DNA of 64,000 nucleotides from NCBI RefSeq assembly GCF_002949795.1, contig NZ_CP026692.1, positions 2,415,501 to 2,479,500 of the forward strand, written 5' to 3'. The notes beneath the pieces were generated by a model, which was given only the letters and a program-made list of their open reading frames with translations, was not told the DNA's origin and did no database searches. Both the position numbers and the translations under genes were made by a program. This document shows positions 24,655-33,041 of this stretch, in pieces (the stretch's first letter is position 1; the number at the start of each line of letters is the position of its first letter). The DNA comes from Nostoc sp. 'Lobaria pulmonaria (5183) cyanobiont' (GTDB taxonomy: Bacteria > Cyanobacteriota > Cyanobacteriia > Cyanobacteriales > Nostocaceae).

Positions 24655-25986
24655 ATGCTCATTGACCCCCAACCAGACTTTCTCCGCCCAGTTGAAAACG
24701 ACGAATATCTTCCGCCAATCAGCATCTGGACAAGGCTCGGAGGAGTATTTTTAATTGGAAGTGTTGGCGCTGCCTTTAGCCTTGCAAGTTTTATTCAATA
24801 CAACATAGTAGTGAAAGCAGATGGTACTGTCCGTCCAACAGGAGAAATACGGTTAGTGCAAGCAGCAGCAGAGGGGACTGTTAGAAGTATTAGCGTGAAA
24901 GAAAATCAAGTTGTGAAAAGGGGAGATGAGATTGCACTGCTCTACGACACCCAATTAAAAAGTAAAAAAAGCCAAATTGCCGGAAATATCCGGCAGAATC
25001 ATTTACAAAGAACGCAAATCGATGCACAACTAAGAGCGCTACAGACTCAAATCACAGCTGAGTCCAATTCTATGGGGCAGGCGATTATCTCTGCACAAGC
25101 TGATCTGAGTCGTAATCAACGGGATTATAGAGACAAGCGAATTACCACTAAGGCAGAAGTGGAAGAAGTAGAAGCCTCTGTGGAGTTAGCGAGAGAGGAA
25201 CTGAAGCGATATCAGCAATTGGCAAATACTGGAGCGATCGCAACTCTACAGATTAAGGAAAAAGAACAAGCTTTCAAAGCAGCACTTGCCAGATTAGAAG
25301 GGATCAAAACTGGACTCAATCCCAGTAGCGCAAATGTGGAGATCGCCCAAGAACGCATTGCCCAAGAACGGGCAAAAGGTGAGTCTATGCTTGCGGCATT
25401 GAACAAAGAAAGAGAAGAACTTATTGGGCGTCAAGTAGAAATTCAAAATCAAATTAACAATGCTCAAGAAGAGCTAAAACAAGTCTCAACGGAACTGCAA
25501 AAAACTATAATTCAGACTTCAGAGGCAGGTACTATCCTGAAACTAGAATTAAGAAATCCTGGGCAAGTTGTGCGGATTGGGGATGCGATCGCTCAAATTG
25601 CTCCTAGTAGGGCTGCTCTAGTAATCAAAGCCCGTGTTGCCGCTTCTGATATTAGCAAAGTGCAGGTGTGTAAAGCCGTACAAGTAACAAAATGTTCAGA
25701 GGGGGAAGTACAAATGCGGCTTTCTGCCTATCCGTACCCAGATTACGGCATCCTCAAAGGAGCTGTTAGAGCCATAACCGCCGACGCTATTACATCTCAA
25801 GTTAACGGCAATCCAATTGCGCCTTACTATGAGGTGACAATTGAGGCAGAGAGACTTTATTTAAAAAAGGGCGATAAATCCTATCCCATTCAATCAGGGA
25901 TGGAAGTTACAGCTGATATCATTTCCAAAAAAGAAACCGTAATGACATTTATTCTGAGAAAAGCAAGGCTGCTAACAGATTTGTAG
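24655..25986 (+). CDS. HlyD-family membrane fusion protein
   Basis: The 443-residue protein has a short cytoplasmic N terminus, one transmembrane helix (about 28-48), a lipoyl/barrel-sandwich half (GTVRSISVKENQVVKRGDEI), a long coiled-coil hairpin (about 100-285), and the return half (SEAGTILKLELRNPGQVVRIGD) with a beta-barrel C terminus. It bridges an inner-membrane ABC exporter to the outer membrane in type I secretion; here the C39 exporter at 17248-19392 is the obvious partner. No TolC-like gene is in the window. The ATG at 24655 is the only start that retains the transmembrane helix. Confidence 0.9.
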   Translation: MLIDPQPDFLRPVENDEYLPPISIWTRLGGVFLIGSVGAAFSLASFIQYNIVVKADGTVRPTGEIRLVQAAAEGTVRSISVKENQVVKRGDEIALLYDTQLKSKKSQIAGNIRQNHLQRTQIDAQLRALQTQITAESNSMGQAIISAQADLSRNQRDYRDKRITTKAEVEEVEASVELAREELKRYQQLANTGAIATLQIKEKEQAFKAALARLEGIKTGLNPSSANVEIAQERIAQERAKGESMLAALNKEREELIGRQVEIQNQINNAQEELKQVSTELQKTIIQTSEAGTILKLELRNPGQVVRIGDAIAQIAPSRAALVIKARVAASDISKVQVCKAVQVTKCSEGEVQMRLSAYPYPDYGILKGAVRAITADAITSQVNGNPIAPYYEVTIEAERLYLKKGDKSYPIQSGMEVTADIISKKETVMTFILRKARLLTDL

Positions 25987-26035
25987 GCTTCTTCCTGTAT
26001 TCCACGCCATTGAGAACCACTCAGGATTTAGGCAT

Positions 26036-26183
26036 TAGACCTCTTGCACGAATAGCCCTCATCCCCCAACCCCTTCTCCCACACTTGGGAGAAGGGGAGC
26101 CAATTTTAAAGTCCATTTCAAAGTCCCTCTCCTTTGGGAGAGGGATTTAGGGTGAAAGCTCATTGATTTATGCAAGAAGTCTA
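26036..26183. mobile_element. MITE-like element with 13-bp terminal inverted repeats
   Basis: TAGACCTCTTGCA (26036-26048) and TGCAAGAAGTCTA (26171-26183) are inverted repeats with one mismatch. The interior has two strong hairpins, CCCCTTCTCCCA/TTGGGAGAAGGGG and TCCCTCTCC/GGGAGAGGGA, and no ORF. Sequences of this kind are dispersed in Nostoc genomes. It lies between the convergent hlyD and DUF1400 genes. Confidence 0.7.
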
Positions 26184-26218
26184 TTGAAAACCGGAAACCT
26201 CAATCTTCCCTAATTCTA

Positions 26219-26252
26219 CTCAAATACTTGTGTCTAAACACAAGTATTTGAG
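26219..26252. terminator. 14-bp hairpin between convergent genes
   Basis: CTCAAATACTTGTG (26219-26232) pairs perfectly with CACAAGTATTTGAG (26239-26252), loop TCTAAA. It lies between the 3' ends of hlyD and the DUF1400 hydrolase. There is no clear T run on either side, so a terminator function is likely but unproven. Confidence 0.5.
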
Positions 26253-26309
26253 AGTTGCACCACAGGTTTTTTATCCCTCCAATCCCCCTGCAAAAGCAAC
26301 AGGACTGTT

Positions 26310-28028
26310 TCATTGCCTCAAAGGCTGATAAGGGGTAGGAGTAGGTTGAGGATTTGATGGTTTGCTAGACTGGGGAGTTGATCCACTCCAAACTTGATTG
26401 AACTGAGCTACCGACAACGACTGTAAAATACTGAGATTAAGCGGCTCTTTGCTGATAAAAGTGGCGTAAGAAGGCTGCAAATAGGAGCGATATTCAGGGC
26501 GGTTAAGGAGATGGGTTTCTAAAAAAGCGACGCTGAGGGCGTTGAGATAGGAATAAACAGCAGCACGATCGGGGGGGCCCAGCAACGCAGGTGGCACAGG
26601 TAAGACATCGTTTTGAGGAGTAGGTTCGGCGATCGCTGAAAAGTGGGTGGCATTTTCGATCAAAGCTAGGTACTTATTGGAGTCAGAAAGCCAAGTAAAG
26701 GGACGAATTTGCTCAAATACGGGTGGTGCAAAAACATCTTGACTACCTGCTACCAGCATGACGGGAATTTTAATTTGACTGATTTCCCCCTGACCCAAAA
26801 CTGAGCTATCAATGGGATTAATCGCAATGATCGCCTTGATGCGATCGTCTTTGAGTTCGTAATTTTTTGGAGGTAAATCGTTTGCTTGACACTGCAAAAA
26901 GAGCGATAAATTAAAAGATGAATTATCGGGATTACAATCTTGCCTCAGTTGGTTAAAGTTAATATTCGCTCCTGCTAAAGTCAAAACAGTATAACCACCA
27001 AAAGACTGACCAATCGCCCCAACTTGCTGAAAATTGAGTTTTCCTTGAAGGGTGGGATCGGATTTATCTAGACGCTGGAGTTCATTGAGTAGATATTTAA
27101 TATCCAAAGGTCGGTTGATAAATTCTGCTGCATCAGGCGGCCCTGCCAAACCCGCAAAATATTGTTGAAAGCGTTCAGCATTACTACCAGGGTGTTCCAG
27201 TACAGCAACGGCGAAACCATAGGATGCTAGATGTTCAGCCAGGTAGACAAAGGTAGAGCGGTCTGAGGCCAGTCCGTGAGAAATTACAATCAGGGGAAAG
27301 GGAGGCGAGAGTAATTCTCCAGCGTTTTTTGAACCTGCTGACGGTAAATAGATATCCACAGGTAGACGGCGTGAGCGAGAAATGTCATTTAACTCCAGGC
27401 TTTTTTTCTGCCAGGTGAATTTTCCTGGCGATCGCAAATCTGGTTTTTGGGAGAAATCAATTTTTGAAGTGGCTGCTTGAGCGATCGCTTCTTTTTGAAG
27501 AGAGGCAAAAACCTCATCCTTTCTTTTGATTAATTGCGACAAGTCATCGACTATCCTTAACCCCTCTGTGAAATTCACCCGGATAGTATCGCTAGGAAAT
27601 TTCCGCAGTAAATTCACAACCGTTAAACCCTCTTTTTGATCGGCAGCAGACAAAATTAAAGAGGCACGTATGGCATAGAAGCCATTTTTTCGAGACTCAG
27701 TGAGGAGTAATTTTCCCAGTTGTTGCACCAGCTGCTCGCCTATTGGTGAGTAGGTAACTTGAGATACTAGTGTAGGAGTGACATTAAAGCGCTGCTGGAG
27801 TAGATCCCGCAATTGAGCAAGTTGTTCGGGAGTCGCACGACTAGCATAAAATGAAAAATCTTGATCGATTTTGCCTTCTTTAGCAAAGGTTTCCAGCGAG
27901 TTCACCGATAAGGAAAATTCGCCGAAGGGAGGATAATAAAAGCTAATGCGTTCAGCCCCCAATCCGGGAGTAGCAGTCAAGAACGTAGATAGCAAACCTA
28001 AACCCAGATATCTCAAAAATTTTTTCAT
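26310..28028 (-). CDS. Secreted alpha/beta hydrolase with DUF1400 domain
   Basis: The 572-residue protein has a signal peptide (cleavage near GLGA-ERI, residues 22-25). The cyanobacterial DUF1400 domain follows (about 27-150: SFYYPPFGEFSLSVNSLETFA), then an alpha/beta hydrolase of the dienelactone-hydrolase/lipase type. The nucleophile is Ser in GAIGQSFGGYT, an oxyanion-type HG is in VISHGLASDRSTF, a candidate acid is in LVAGSQDVFAPP, and the catalytic His is in ENATHFSAI. A Pro-rich tail ends the protein. It is expected in the periplasm; the substrate is unknown. Confidence 0.87.
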   Translation of the reverse strand: MKKFLRYLGLGLLSTFLTATPGLGAERISFYYPPFGEFSLSVNSLETFAKEGKIDQDFSFYASRATPEQLAQLRDLLQQRFNVTPTLVSQVTYSPIGEQLVQQLGKLLLTESRKNGFYAIRASLILSAADQKEGLTVVNLLRKFPSDTIRVNFTEGLRIVDDLSQLIKRKDEVFASLQKEAIAQAATSKIDFSQKPDLRSPGKFTWQKKSLELNDISRSRRLPVDIYLPSAGSKNAGELLSPPFPLIVISHGLASDRSTFVYLAEHLASYGFAVAVLEHPGSNAERFQQYFAGLAGPPDAAEFINRPLDIKYLLNELQRLDKSDPTLQGKLNFQQVGAIGQSFGGYTVLTLAGANINFNQLRQDCNPDNSSFNLSLFLQCQANDLPPKNYELKDDRIKAIIAINPIDSSVLGQGEISQIKIPVMLVAGSQDVFAPPVFEQIRPFTWLSDSNKYLALIENATHFSAIAEPTPQNDVLPVPPALLGPPDRAAVYSYLNALSVAFLETHLLNRPEYRSYLQPSYATFISKEPLNLSILQSLSVAQFNQVWSGSTPQSSKPSNPQPTPTPYQPLRQ

Positions 28029-28305
28029 TAGAAAAACCCACTATCTAACCTGTAGCGCGATAATAGAAACAGAGATCAAAATTAAGTTATATGTCCTTTG
28101 CTTCCTGCGCCTGTTGTGTTGTCGTCCTCAACCAACAACAAGAGCAAAATATCTCCCACCAAAACCAGTGCCAGGATGTGCCAGTTAACCACAGTAAGAG
28201 CACGGTTAAAAGTTGCACTGTAATTGAAAATGGTCGAGTGGTCGTTAAACCCTTACAACCACCACTCAATCAGACTTCTGAGTAACTTTTAGAAATTTCA
28301 CCCCT

Positions 28306-29220
28306 TCACTCTAAAGGTAAAACATCGTGGAAGCGGTTGTAATCAATGTAGCGATGTCCATCGGGTGTGTGGTGAAAGATATCGACAAATTGATTGTTCC
28401 ACAAAATCTCATTAGCACTATAGCTATGACGGGCATTGACGACCTGGACAACCGTTTCATCAATGCCACTCAAAGAGACAATCAGCATCGTATTTGTCTG
28501 GGTTAACGATTCTGGTGTCATCCCATATAAAGGACTAAACTCATCAATGACATGCATCACTGACCAGCTTAACGTGAAGCTAGGTGTTTGGTTCCTTAGC
28601 AGTTTAAGATCGTAGAACCGACGCATGAATTGTCCTTCTTGGGTTACTTCGTCGCGCATCAAGTAGACTCGCATCTGCGCCTCCAGAATCGTATTGCGAC
28701 GCTTATTAGCGCTGCGAAATATCAGAGTCGGCATCGCATCATGAGCTGTAATCACAGCAACACGGCTAAAGAGTACACGGGCTGTAGGCCGAGAGAATCG
28801 AGCAAATGCTAGTCCTGTCATCACAGCAATTCCCACCAAACCGATCATTGCTTCAATCGTGACAATAATGTTGGCGTAAGTTGTTTTCGGATACATTGCC
28901 CCATAGCCGATAGATGCTAGAGTTTGGACGCTAAAGAAAAAGACATCTAAAAAAGAGCCAGGTCGGGCGTTGGCAATACAATCTCCTCCGATCAAGTAAG
29001 CTAGGGCAAATAGAGCATTAATAGTTACATAGAAACTACAAATCAGGAGCAGAAAGCCAGTCCAGGGAATCGTTAGCAGCAGATGATAGGGATCGCGCCA
29101 GTAGGAATGCCATGCACCCATACCTATAATCTCAAATTTTCCATCTTGAACTTTAATCTGAATAGGTGAGATCAGACGCTGTCGTTTCTTGAGTGAAAGT
29201 CTCTTCAGTCGAAATTTCAT
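28306..29220 (-). CDS. KirBac-type inward-rectifier potassium channel
   Basis: The 304-residue protein has the prokaryotic Kir architecture: an amphipathic slide helix (DPYHLLLTIPW), outer helix (FLLLICSFYVTINALFALAYL), pore helix and filter VQTLASIGYGAMYP, inner helix (about 112-135), and a cytoplasmic immunoglobulin-like domain (TLIFRSANKRRN, MRVYLMRDEVTQEGQFMRRF). The filter SIGYG differs from the common TVGYG by Ser in the first position, and the usual Asp after it is Ala. The ATG at 29220 is preferred to an upstream TTG. Neighbours do not reveal its regulation. Confidence 0.9.
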   Translation of the reverse strand: MKFRLKRLSLKKRQRLISPIQIKVQDGKFEIIGMGAWHSYWRDPYHLLLTIPWTGFLLLICSFYVTINALFALAYLIGGDCIANARPGSFLDVFFFSVQTLASIGYGAMYPKTTYANIIVTIEAMIGLVGIAVMTGLAFARFSRPTARVLFSRVAVITAHDAMPTLIFRSANKRRNTILEAQMRVYLMRDEVTQEGQFMRRFYDLKLLRNQTPSFTLSWSVMHVIDEFSPLYGMTPESLTQTNTMLIVSLSGIDETVVQVVNARHSYSANEILWNNQFVDIFHHTPDGHRYIDYNRFHDVLPLE

Positions 29221-29341
29221 TGCAAGTAGCCAAAAGAACGGCAACTACTTAGTATTGTAAATTAAGTTGCTTTAGAGACATTCACTCTAGACAATTAGGG
29301 AGTAGGGAGTGAAAATTTAAACTTTCTTTTCTTAAATCAGC

Positions 29342-29370
29342 AAAAAAATAGGGTGTGCAATGCTCACCCT
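29342..29370 (-). terminator. Intrinsic terminator after first DUF2382 gene
   Basis: On the minus strand AGGGTG and CACCCT form a stem followed directly by ATTTTTTT (29348-29342). It ends transcription of the DUF2382 gene at 29398-30270. Confidence 0.75.
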
Positions 29371-29397
29371 AATAATTTATCTGCTAGAAACTTATTG

Positions 29398-30270
29398 TTA
29401 TCGCTTTAATGATTGACCTTTAGAACAGCGGTCAAACCACTCTTGGTATTTTTTCTGGTGTGACTCATCTTCAACAGTAATGGTAATACGCACCTGTTTA
29501 CAGTTGTTATTTCGCTCTAGTGCGATCGCATTCAACAATAAATTAGCAATTTTGGGTGAGCTAAATTCGCCGCTTACCGTTAAACCGTTGTCATGTGTAA
29601 CTTCAAGTCTTTCTACTTCGGTCAAATCAACGCCAGGAATTTCTCCTTGTCCTAAATCAATCTCTGCAAGTTGTTTGCGTTCTGGGCTAATTTGTTCCAC
29701 AATCAGCTTTTCACGCCGGACAGGAACTTGTACCATCTGGGTTTCGATTACTTTGCGAACAATTACCTCACCAACTTTACGCTTACTGCTTTCAACAACT
29801 AGTCGTTCTTCTATTAGACGAATAATCTGTTCTTCAGGAACCTGTTCTAAATTTACTGGCTCAACTGGGCTATTAGTAATTTGATTTTTAGCTAATTGCT
29901 CAGTTGAGTTGCGATCGCCTGGTGTTTCTGATTCTAAATATTCAGGCATATATTCAATTTCTGATTTGTTTAAGTCGATGAAAACAGATTTAGTCGGCTT
30001 GTCTATTTGTTTTATTCTCTGGCTCTGCAACCGAAATAAAGAAGGATGCTTATCAGCTAACTGCTGGCTATATTCAGCAGTTTTTTGATTAGCCTGGTTA
30101 GATATAACGAGGTTTAGCCGACGATTACCATCCACAATTAAATCATGAACTACTCCTACTAGCTGACCTTGATTATCAAACACAGCAAAATTATTCACCT
30201 TCTTTCTTAAATCTGCCAGCGAGGAGCTAGTGCGAGAATTACCCTTTGCCTGTAAAATGTTTTTTGCCAT
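29398..30270 (-). CDS. DUF2382 (YsnF/AvaK-type) protein 1
   Basis: The 290-residue protein has a degenerate PRC-barrel-like N-terminal half (NNFAVFDNQGQLVGVVHDLIVDGNRRLNLVI) and a C-terminal DUF2382 region. The latter is recognised by IIRLIEERLVVESSKRKVGEVIVRKVIETQMVQVPVRREKL split over two strands. The tail adds a separate domain (about 225-290) with ITVEDESHQKKYQEWFDRC. The YsnF/AvaK name comes from an akinete marker protein of Anabaena variabilis and a Bacillus stress protein. Function is unknown. It is the most divergent of the three tandem members here. Confidence 0.82.
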   Translation of the reverse strand: MAKNILQAKGNSRTSSSLADLRKKVNNFAVFDNQGQLVGVVHDLIVDGNRRLNLVISNQANQKTAEYSQQLADKHPSLFRLQSQRIKQIDKPTKSVFIDLNKSEIEYMPEYLESETPGDRNSTEQLAKNQITNSPVEPVNLEQVPEEQIIRLIEERLVVESSKRKVGEVIVRKVIETQMVQVPVRREKLIVEQISPERKQLAEIDLGQGEIPGVDLTEVERLEVTHDNGLTVSGEFSSPKIANLLLNAIALERNNNCKQVRITITVEDESHQKKYQEWFDRCSKGQSLKR

Positions 30271-30495
30271 AGTTTGGCTATTCTATCTGGAAAATTTACG
30301 AACTGCTTTCTACTTAGCTAAATTAAATGTATTAATCATCTGGATACCATTTAGAAAATATTTGCGATCAATGCATTTATCCAACTCATATCCAGAGTAA
30401 TATTTGCAATCCCAACTCCAAAATTGTATCAGGTATTGCAAGCACAGGTAAAGCTAATTCAACAGCCTTACCTGCACTGTGTAGAATTAATTATT

Positions 30496-30520
30496 AGTCA
30501 TTAGTTACTAGCTAATGACT
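30496..30520 (-). terminator. Hairpin after second DUF2382 gene
   Basis: AGTCATTAG (30496-30504) pairs with CTAATGACT (30512-30520). It lies just 3' of the gene ending at 30529. The bases TTAGTCATTAG also resemble the heptanucleotide STRR family found elsewhere in the window. A second inverted repeat, CAGGTAA/TTACCTG, lies near 30446-30474. Confidence 0.45.
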
Positions 30521-30528
30521 ATGTTTAT

Positions 30529-31473
30529 TTAGCGTTCTTCAATCGGAAGATTACCAGAATTCACATCTAACTCTTCACGACGTACGGTTTCTTGAGTTTC
30601 AACTGTGTCTTGATCTACTACTTTTCTAACTCTGACTTCTTCACGCAAAAATGCTTCTTTGCGAACATCAGCAGTTTCTTCATGGATTTCTATGCGAGCA
30701 ACTTCGCCTTCACGGAAGTCTGCTTCGCGCCCAGAAACAGCCGTACCCGCATCTGCTGGAGTTACACGCTCAATCACAACTCGTTCTCTTTCTACTGGCA
30801 CTGCAACCCGTGCAGTATCAGTTTCAACACGCTTGCCAATTGTTACTTCTCCAGTTTTTTGGCGTCGTTTGCTGGCAATCAGCCGTTCTTCATACAATTT
30901 CAGAGTTTGATGATCTTGCTCATTTAACCCGTATAAAGCAGGCTCATTTTCGTAAGTATAGCTATCAGGGGCGTAACTGGGAGTTGTACCTAATGGTGCT
31001 ACAGGCGATCCTAAAGTAGGAGTTGTACCTAATGGTGTTACAGGCGATCCCAAAGGATCTAATCCTGCTAAAGGATCTAATGGTGTTGCAGCTTCTACAG
31101 GAAGATTGTAGTCTGTGGGTTGACGATATACCCCACGCACCCGTTCTTCATAATCGTAATCGAGAGTTTGACGTTCATCGAACTCAGGCAAATCTTCAGC
31201 TTGCTCTCTAGTCAAGCCAATTGTGTAAACGCGATCAACGTTATAGTCGATACGGGCGCGGCCAATTGGTAGTAATACTTTTTTACCAAAAATCCAGAAG
31301 CCTAAGTCAACAACTAAATAGCGAAAATGACCTTCTTCATCAACTAAAACATCGCTAACAGTACCAACTTTTTCATCAGTTCCCTGTGTATATACACCCA
31401 GCCCTTTAATGTCATGACCATCAAAACTCTCTTGATAGCTAGGCTCAAAATCTTCTAATTTGTAAAGAACCAT
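30529..31473 (-). CDS. PRC-barrel/DUF2382 (YsnF/AvaK-type) protein 2
   Basis: The 314-residue protein begins MVLYKLEDFEPSYQESF and has an N-terminal PRC-barrel (KVGTVSDVLVDEEGHFRYLVVDLGF). A linker with repeated GSPVTPLGTTP motifs follows, then a C-terminal DUF2382 with EERLIASKRRQKTGEVTIGK and VRREELDV. The linker repeats (PLGSPVTPLGTTPTLGSPV) are unique to this member and probably arose by DNA duplication. The ATG at 31473 is used because it aligns with protein 3; a longer frame adds 24 residues without similarity. A structural or stress role is suspected from the family, not shown. Confidence 0.85.
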   Translation of the reverse strand: MVLYKLEDFEPSYQESFDGHDIKGLGVYTQGTDEKVGTVSDVLVDEEGHFRYLVVDLGFWIFGKKVLLPIGRARIDYNVDRVYTIGLTREQAEDLPEFDERQTLDYDYEERVRGVYRQPTDYNLPVEAATPLDPLAGLDPLGSPVTPLGTTPTLGSPVAPLGTTPSYAPDSYTYENEPALYGLNEQDHQTLKLYEERLIASKRRQKTGEVTIGKRVETDTARVAVPVERERVVIERVTPADAGTAVSGREADFREGEVARIEIHEETADVRKEAFLREEVRVRKVVDQDTVETQETVRREELDVNSGNLPIEER

Positions 31474-31814
31474 TATGTTTAACCTCAAATATTTTTTTGT
31501 CAATCTCTTAATATCTAAACTAGACATTTCTTTATTTTTGTACATCCATCTGCCGAATGAATTATTTCTAGAGTTAAATAATCAAAAGTTAGAGAGAATT
31601 TCGATCGATATGGTTAACTAAAGACATGAAATTGAGACCATCTCACTTTATTTTTGTAAAGATATCTCTAGCTTTAGTACACGGTATTCACCAGATATAT
31701 TAAGATTTCTACCGCAAAGTTTTGTATCTTTGGATCTGTACGCGGTTTCTCAAAATGTAATTTATTTTAATGTTAAAATTCCCGACTTCTTAGAAAGTCG
31801 AGAATCTTGTTATT

Positions 31815-31854
31815 TAATAAAAATACAGGCAGAGATAAAAATTAACTTTGCCTG
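31815..31854 (-). terminator. Intrinsic terminator after third DUF2382 gene
   Basis: CAGGCA (31826-31831) pairs with TGCCTG (31849-31854), and on the minus strand the stem is followed by TATTTTTATTAAATA. It separates transcripts of DUF2382 proteins 3 and 2, so the three genes are not one simple operon. The rest of 31474-31930 holds the promoter of protein 2 and a small GACTTTC/GACTTTC-type hairpin near 31792. Confidence 0.65.
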
Positions 31855-31930
31855 CATGATTATTTTCAGATAAATTTATCAAACAATATAAACCAGCTAA
31901 TTAAATAGCTTCATGTACAGTAATCCCATA

Positions 31931-32749
31931 TTATTGCACATGTACATTCCCCGCTGTATCAACATCTAACTCTTCTCGACGAATAGTGTCTTGTGCTTCC
32001 ACAGTGTCCTGTTCTACTACTTTCTTCACCCGGACTTCTTCACGCACAAACGCTTCTTTATGTATCTCAGGCGTTTCTTCATACACTTCTATGCGTGCTA
32101 CTTCCCCTTCTTGAAACTGAAGTTCATTGGGATTTACAATTTTTCCTGCTTCTGTTGGCGTAACTCGCTCAATCAGAACTCGTTCTTTTTGAACGGGTAC
32201 TGTAAGGTGTACAGTTTCTGTTTCAATATGCTTACCAACCGTTACTTCTCCGGTTTTAATGCGGTATTTATTGGCAATTAATCGTTCTTCATAGAGTTTA
32301 AAAGTTTGATGAGATTGCTCATTCAATCCATATAAATCTGGATCTTTTTGGTAATTGTATGTATCGCGATCATAAGTCACATCGCTGGTTGAAGAACGAA
32401 AGACACTACGTACCTTTTCTTCGTAATCATTATCATTATTAACGATCGCGTCTTCTGTATGATCGGGTAAATTTTCTATTTGCTGTCTACTTAACCCATC
32501 AACATAGACGCGTCTTTCTGGATAACTGATCCGGCAAAGACCAATTGGTAGTAAGATTTTCTTGCTAACAAAATCTAAGCTGATATCAATAATTAAATAC
32601 CGGAAATGACCATCATCATCAACTAAAACGTCACCAACTGAGCCAACTCTGTCTCCTCCCACAGTATAAAGATCCAGTGCTTTGAGATCGTCTCCGCCAA
32701 AAGTTTCTCGATAATTTTGGTCAAAATGTTCAAGTTTGTGAAGAGGCAT
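31931..32749 (-). CDS. PRC-barrel/DUF2382 (YsnF/AvaK-type) protein 3
   Basis: The 272-residue paralogue of protein 2 begins MPLHKLEHFDQNYRETFGG. The PRC-barrel (RVGSVGDVLVDDDGHFRYLI) is joined by a short linker without Pro repeats to the DUF2382 region (EERLIANKYRIKTGEVTVGK, ending IRREELDVDTAGNVHVQ). It is close to the canonical length of the cyanobacterial family. It has its own promoter region (32750-33041) and terminator. Confidence 0.86.
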   Translation of the reverse strand: MPLHKLEHFDQNYRETFGGDDLKALDLYTVGGDRVGSVGDVLVDDDGHFRYLIIDISLDFVSKKILLPIGLCRISYPERRVYVDGLSRQQIENLPDHTEDAIVNNDNDYEEKVRSVFRSSTSDVTYDRDTYNYQKDPDLYGLNEQSHQTFKLYEERLIANKYRIKTGEVTVGKHIETETVHLTVPVQKERVLIERVTPTEAGKIVNPNELQFQEGEVARIEVYEETPEIHKEAFVREEVRVKKVVEQDTVEAQDTIRREELDVDTAGNVHVQ

Positions 32750-33041
32750 ACACTGTATCTTAAGTTGGTTTATAAGGCTTATTTGCTAGTATAAAAAATA
32801 TTGTGCTAAGTATCCTCCTGCTAGCGACTGAGTTTAATGGAGATATTTGAAATTTATTTGTTATTAGGGAAAGACTCAAGCTGAACCTTATTAATAATCA
32901 ATAGAGATGTAACTAAAGTTGTAAAAAACAAGACACTGTACTGAAAAAAAATATTTTTTTCAACTGGTTGAGGCGATCTCCTCTGCGTAAGTCCTAATTA
33001 AGAGCCAATACTGAAACAATGGGAGTAGACACTAGAGAACC

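Noticed and set aside
17248-25986. Lanthipeptide or other modified RiPP cluster
   Set aside because: No LanM/LanB, YcaO, radical SAM or similar gene is visible, and the cargos contain no Cys.
28091-28285. 64-codon plus-strand frame upstream of the K+ channel region
   Set aside because: Low-complexity Gln/Val content, overlapping frames on both strands, no SD and no family resemblance.
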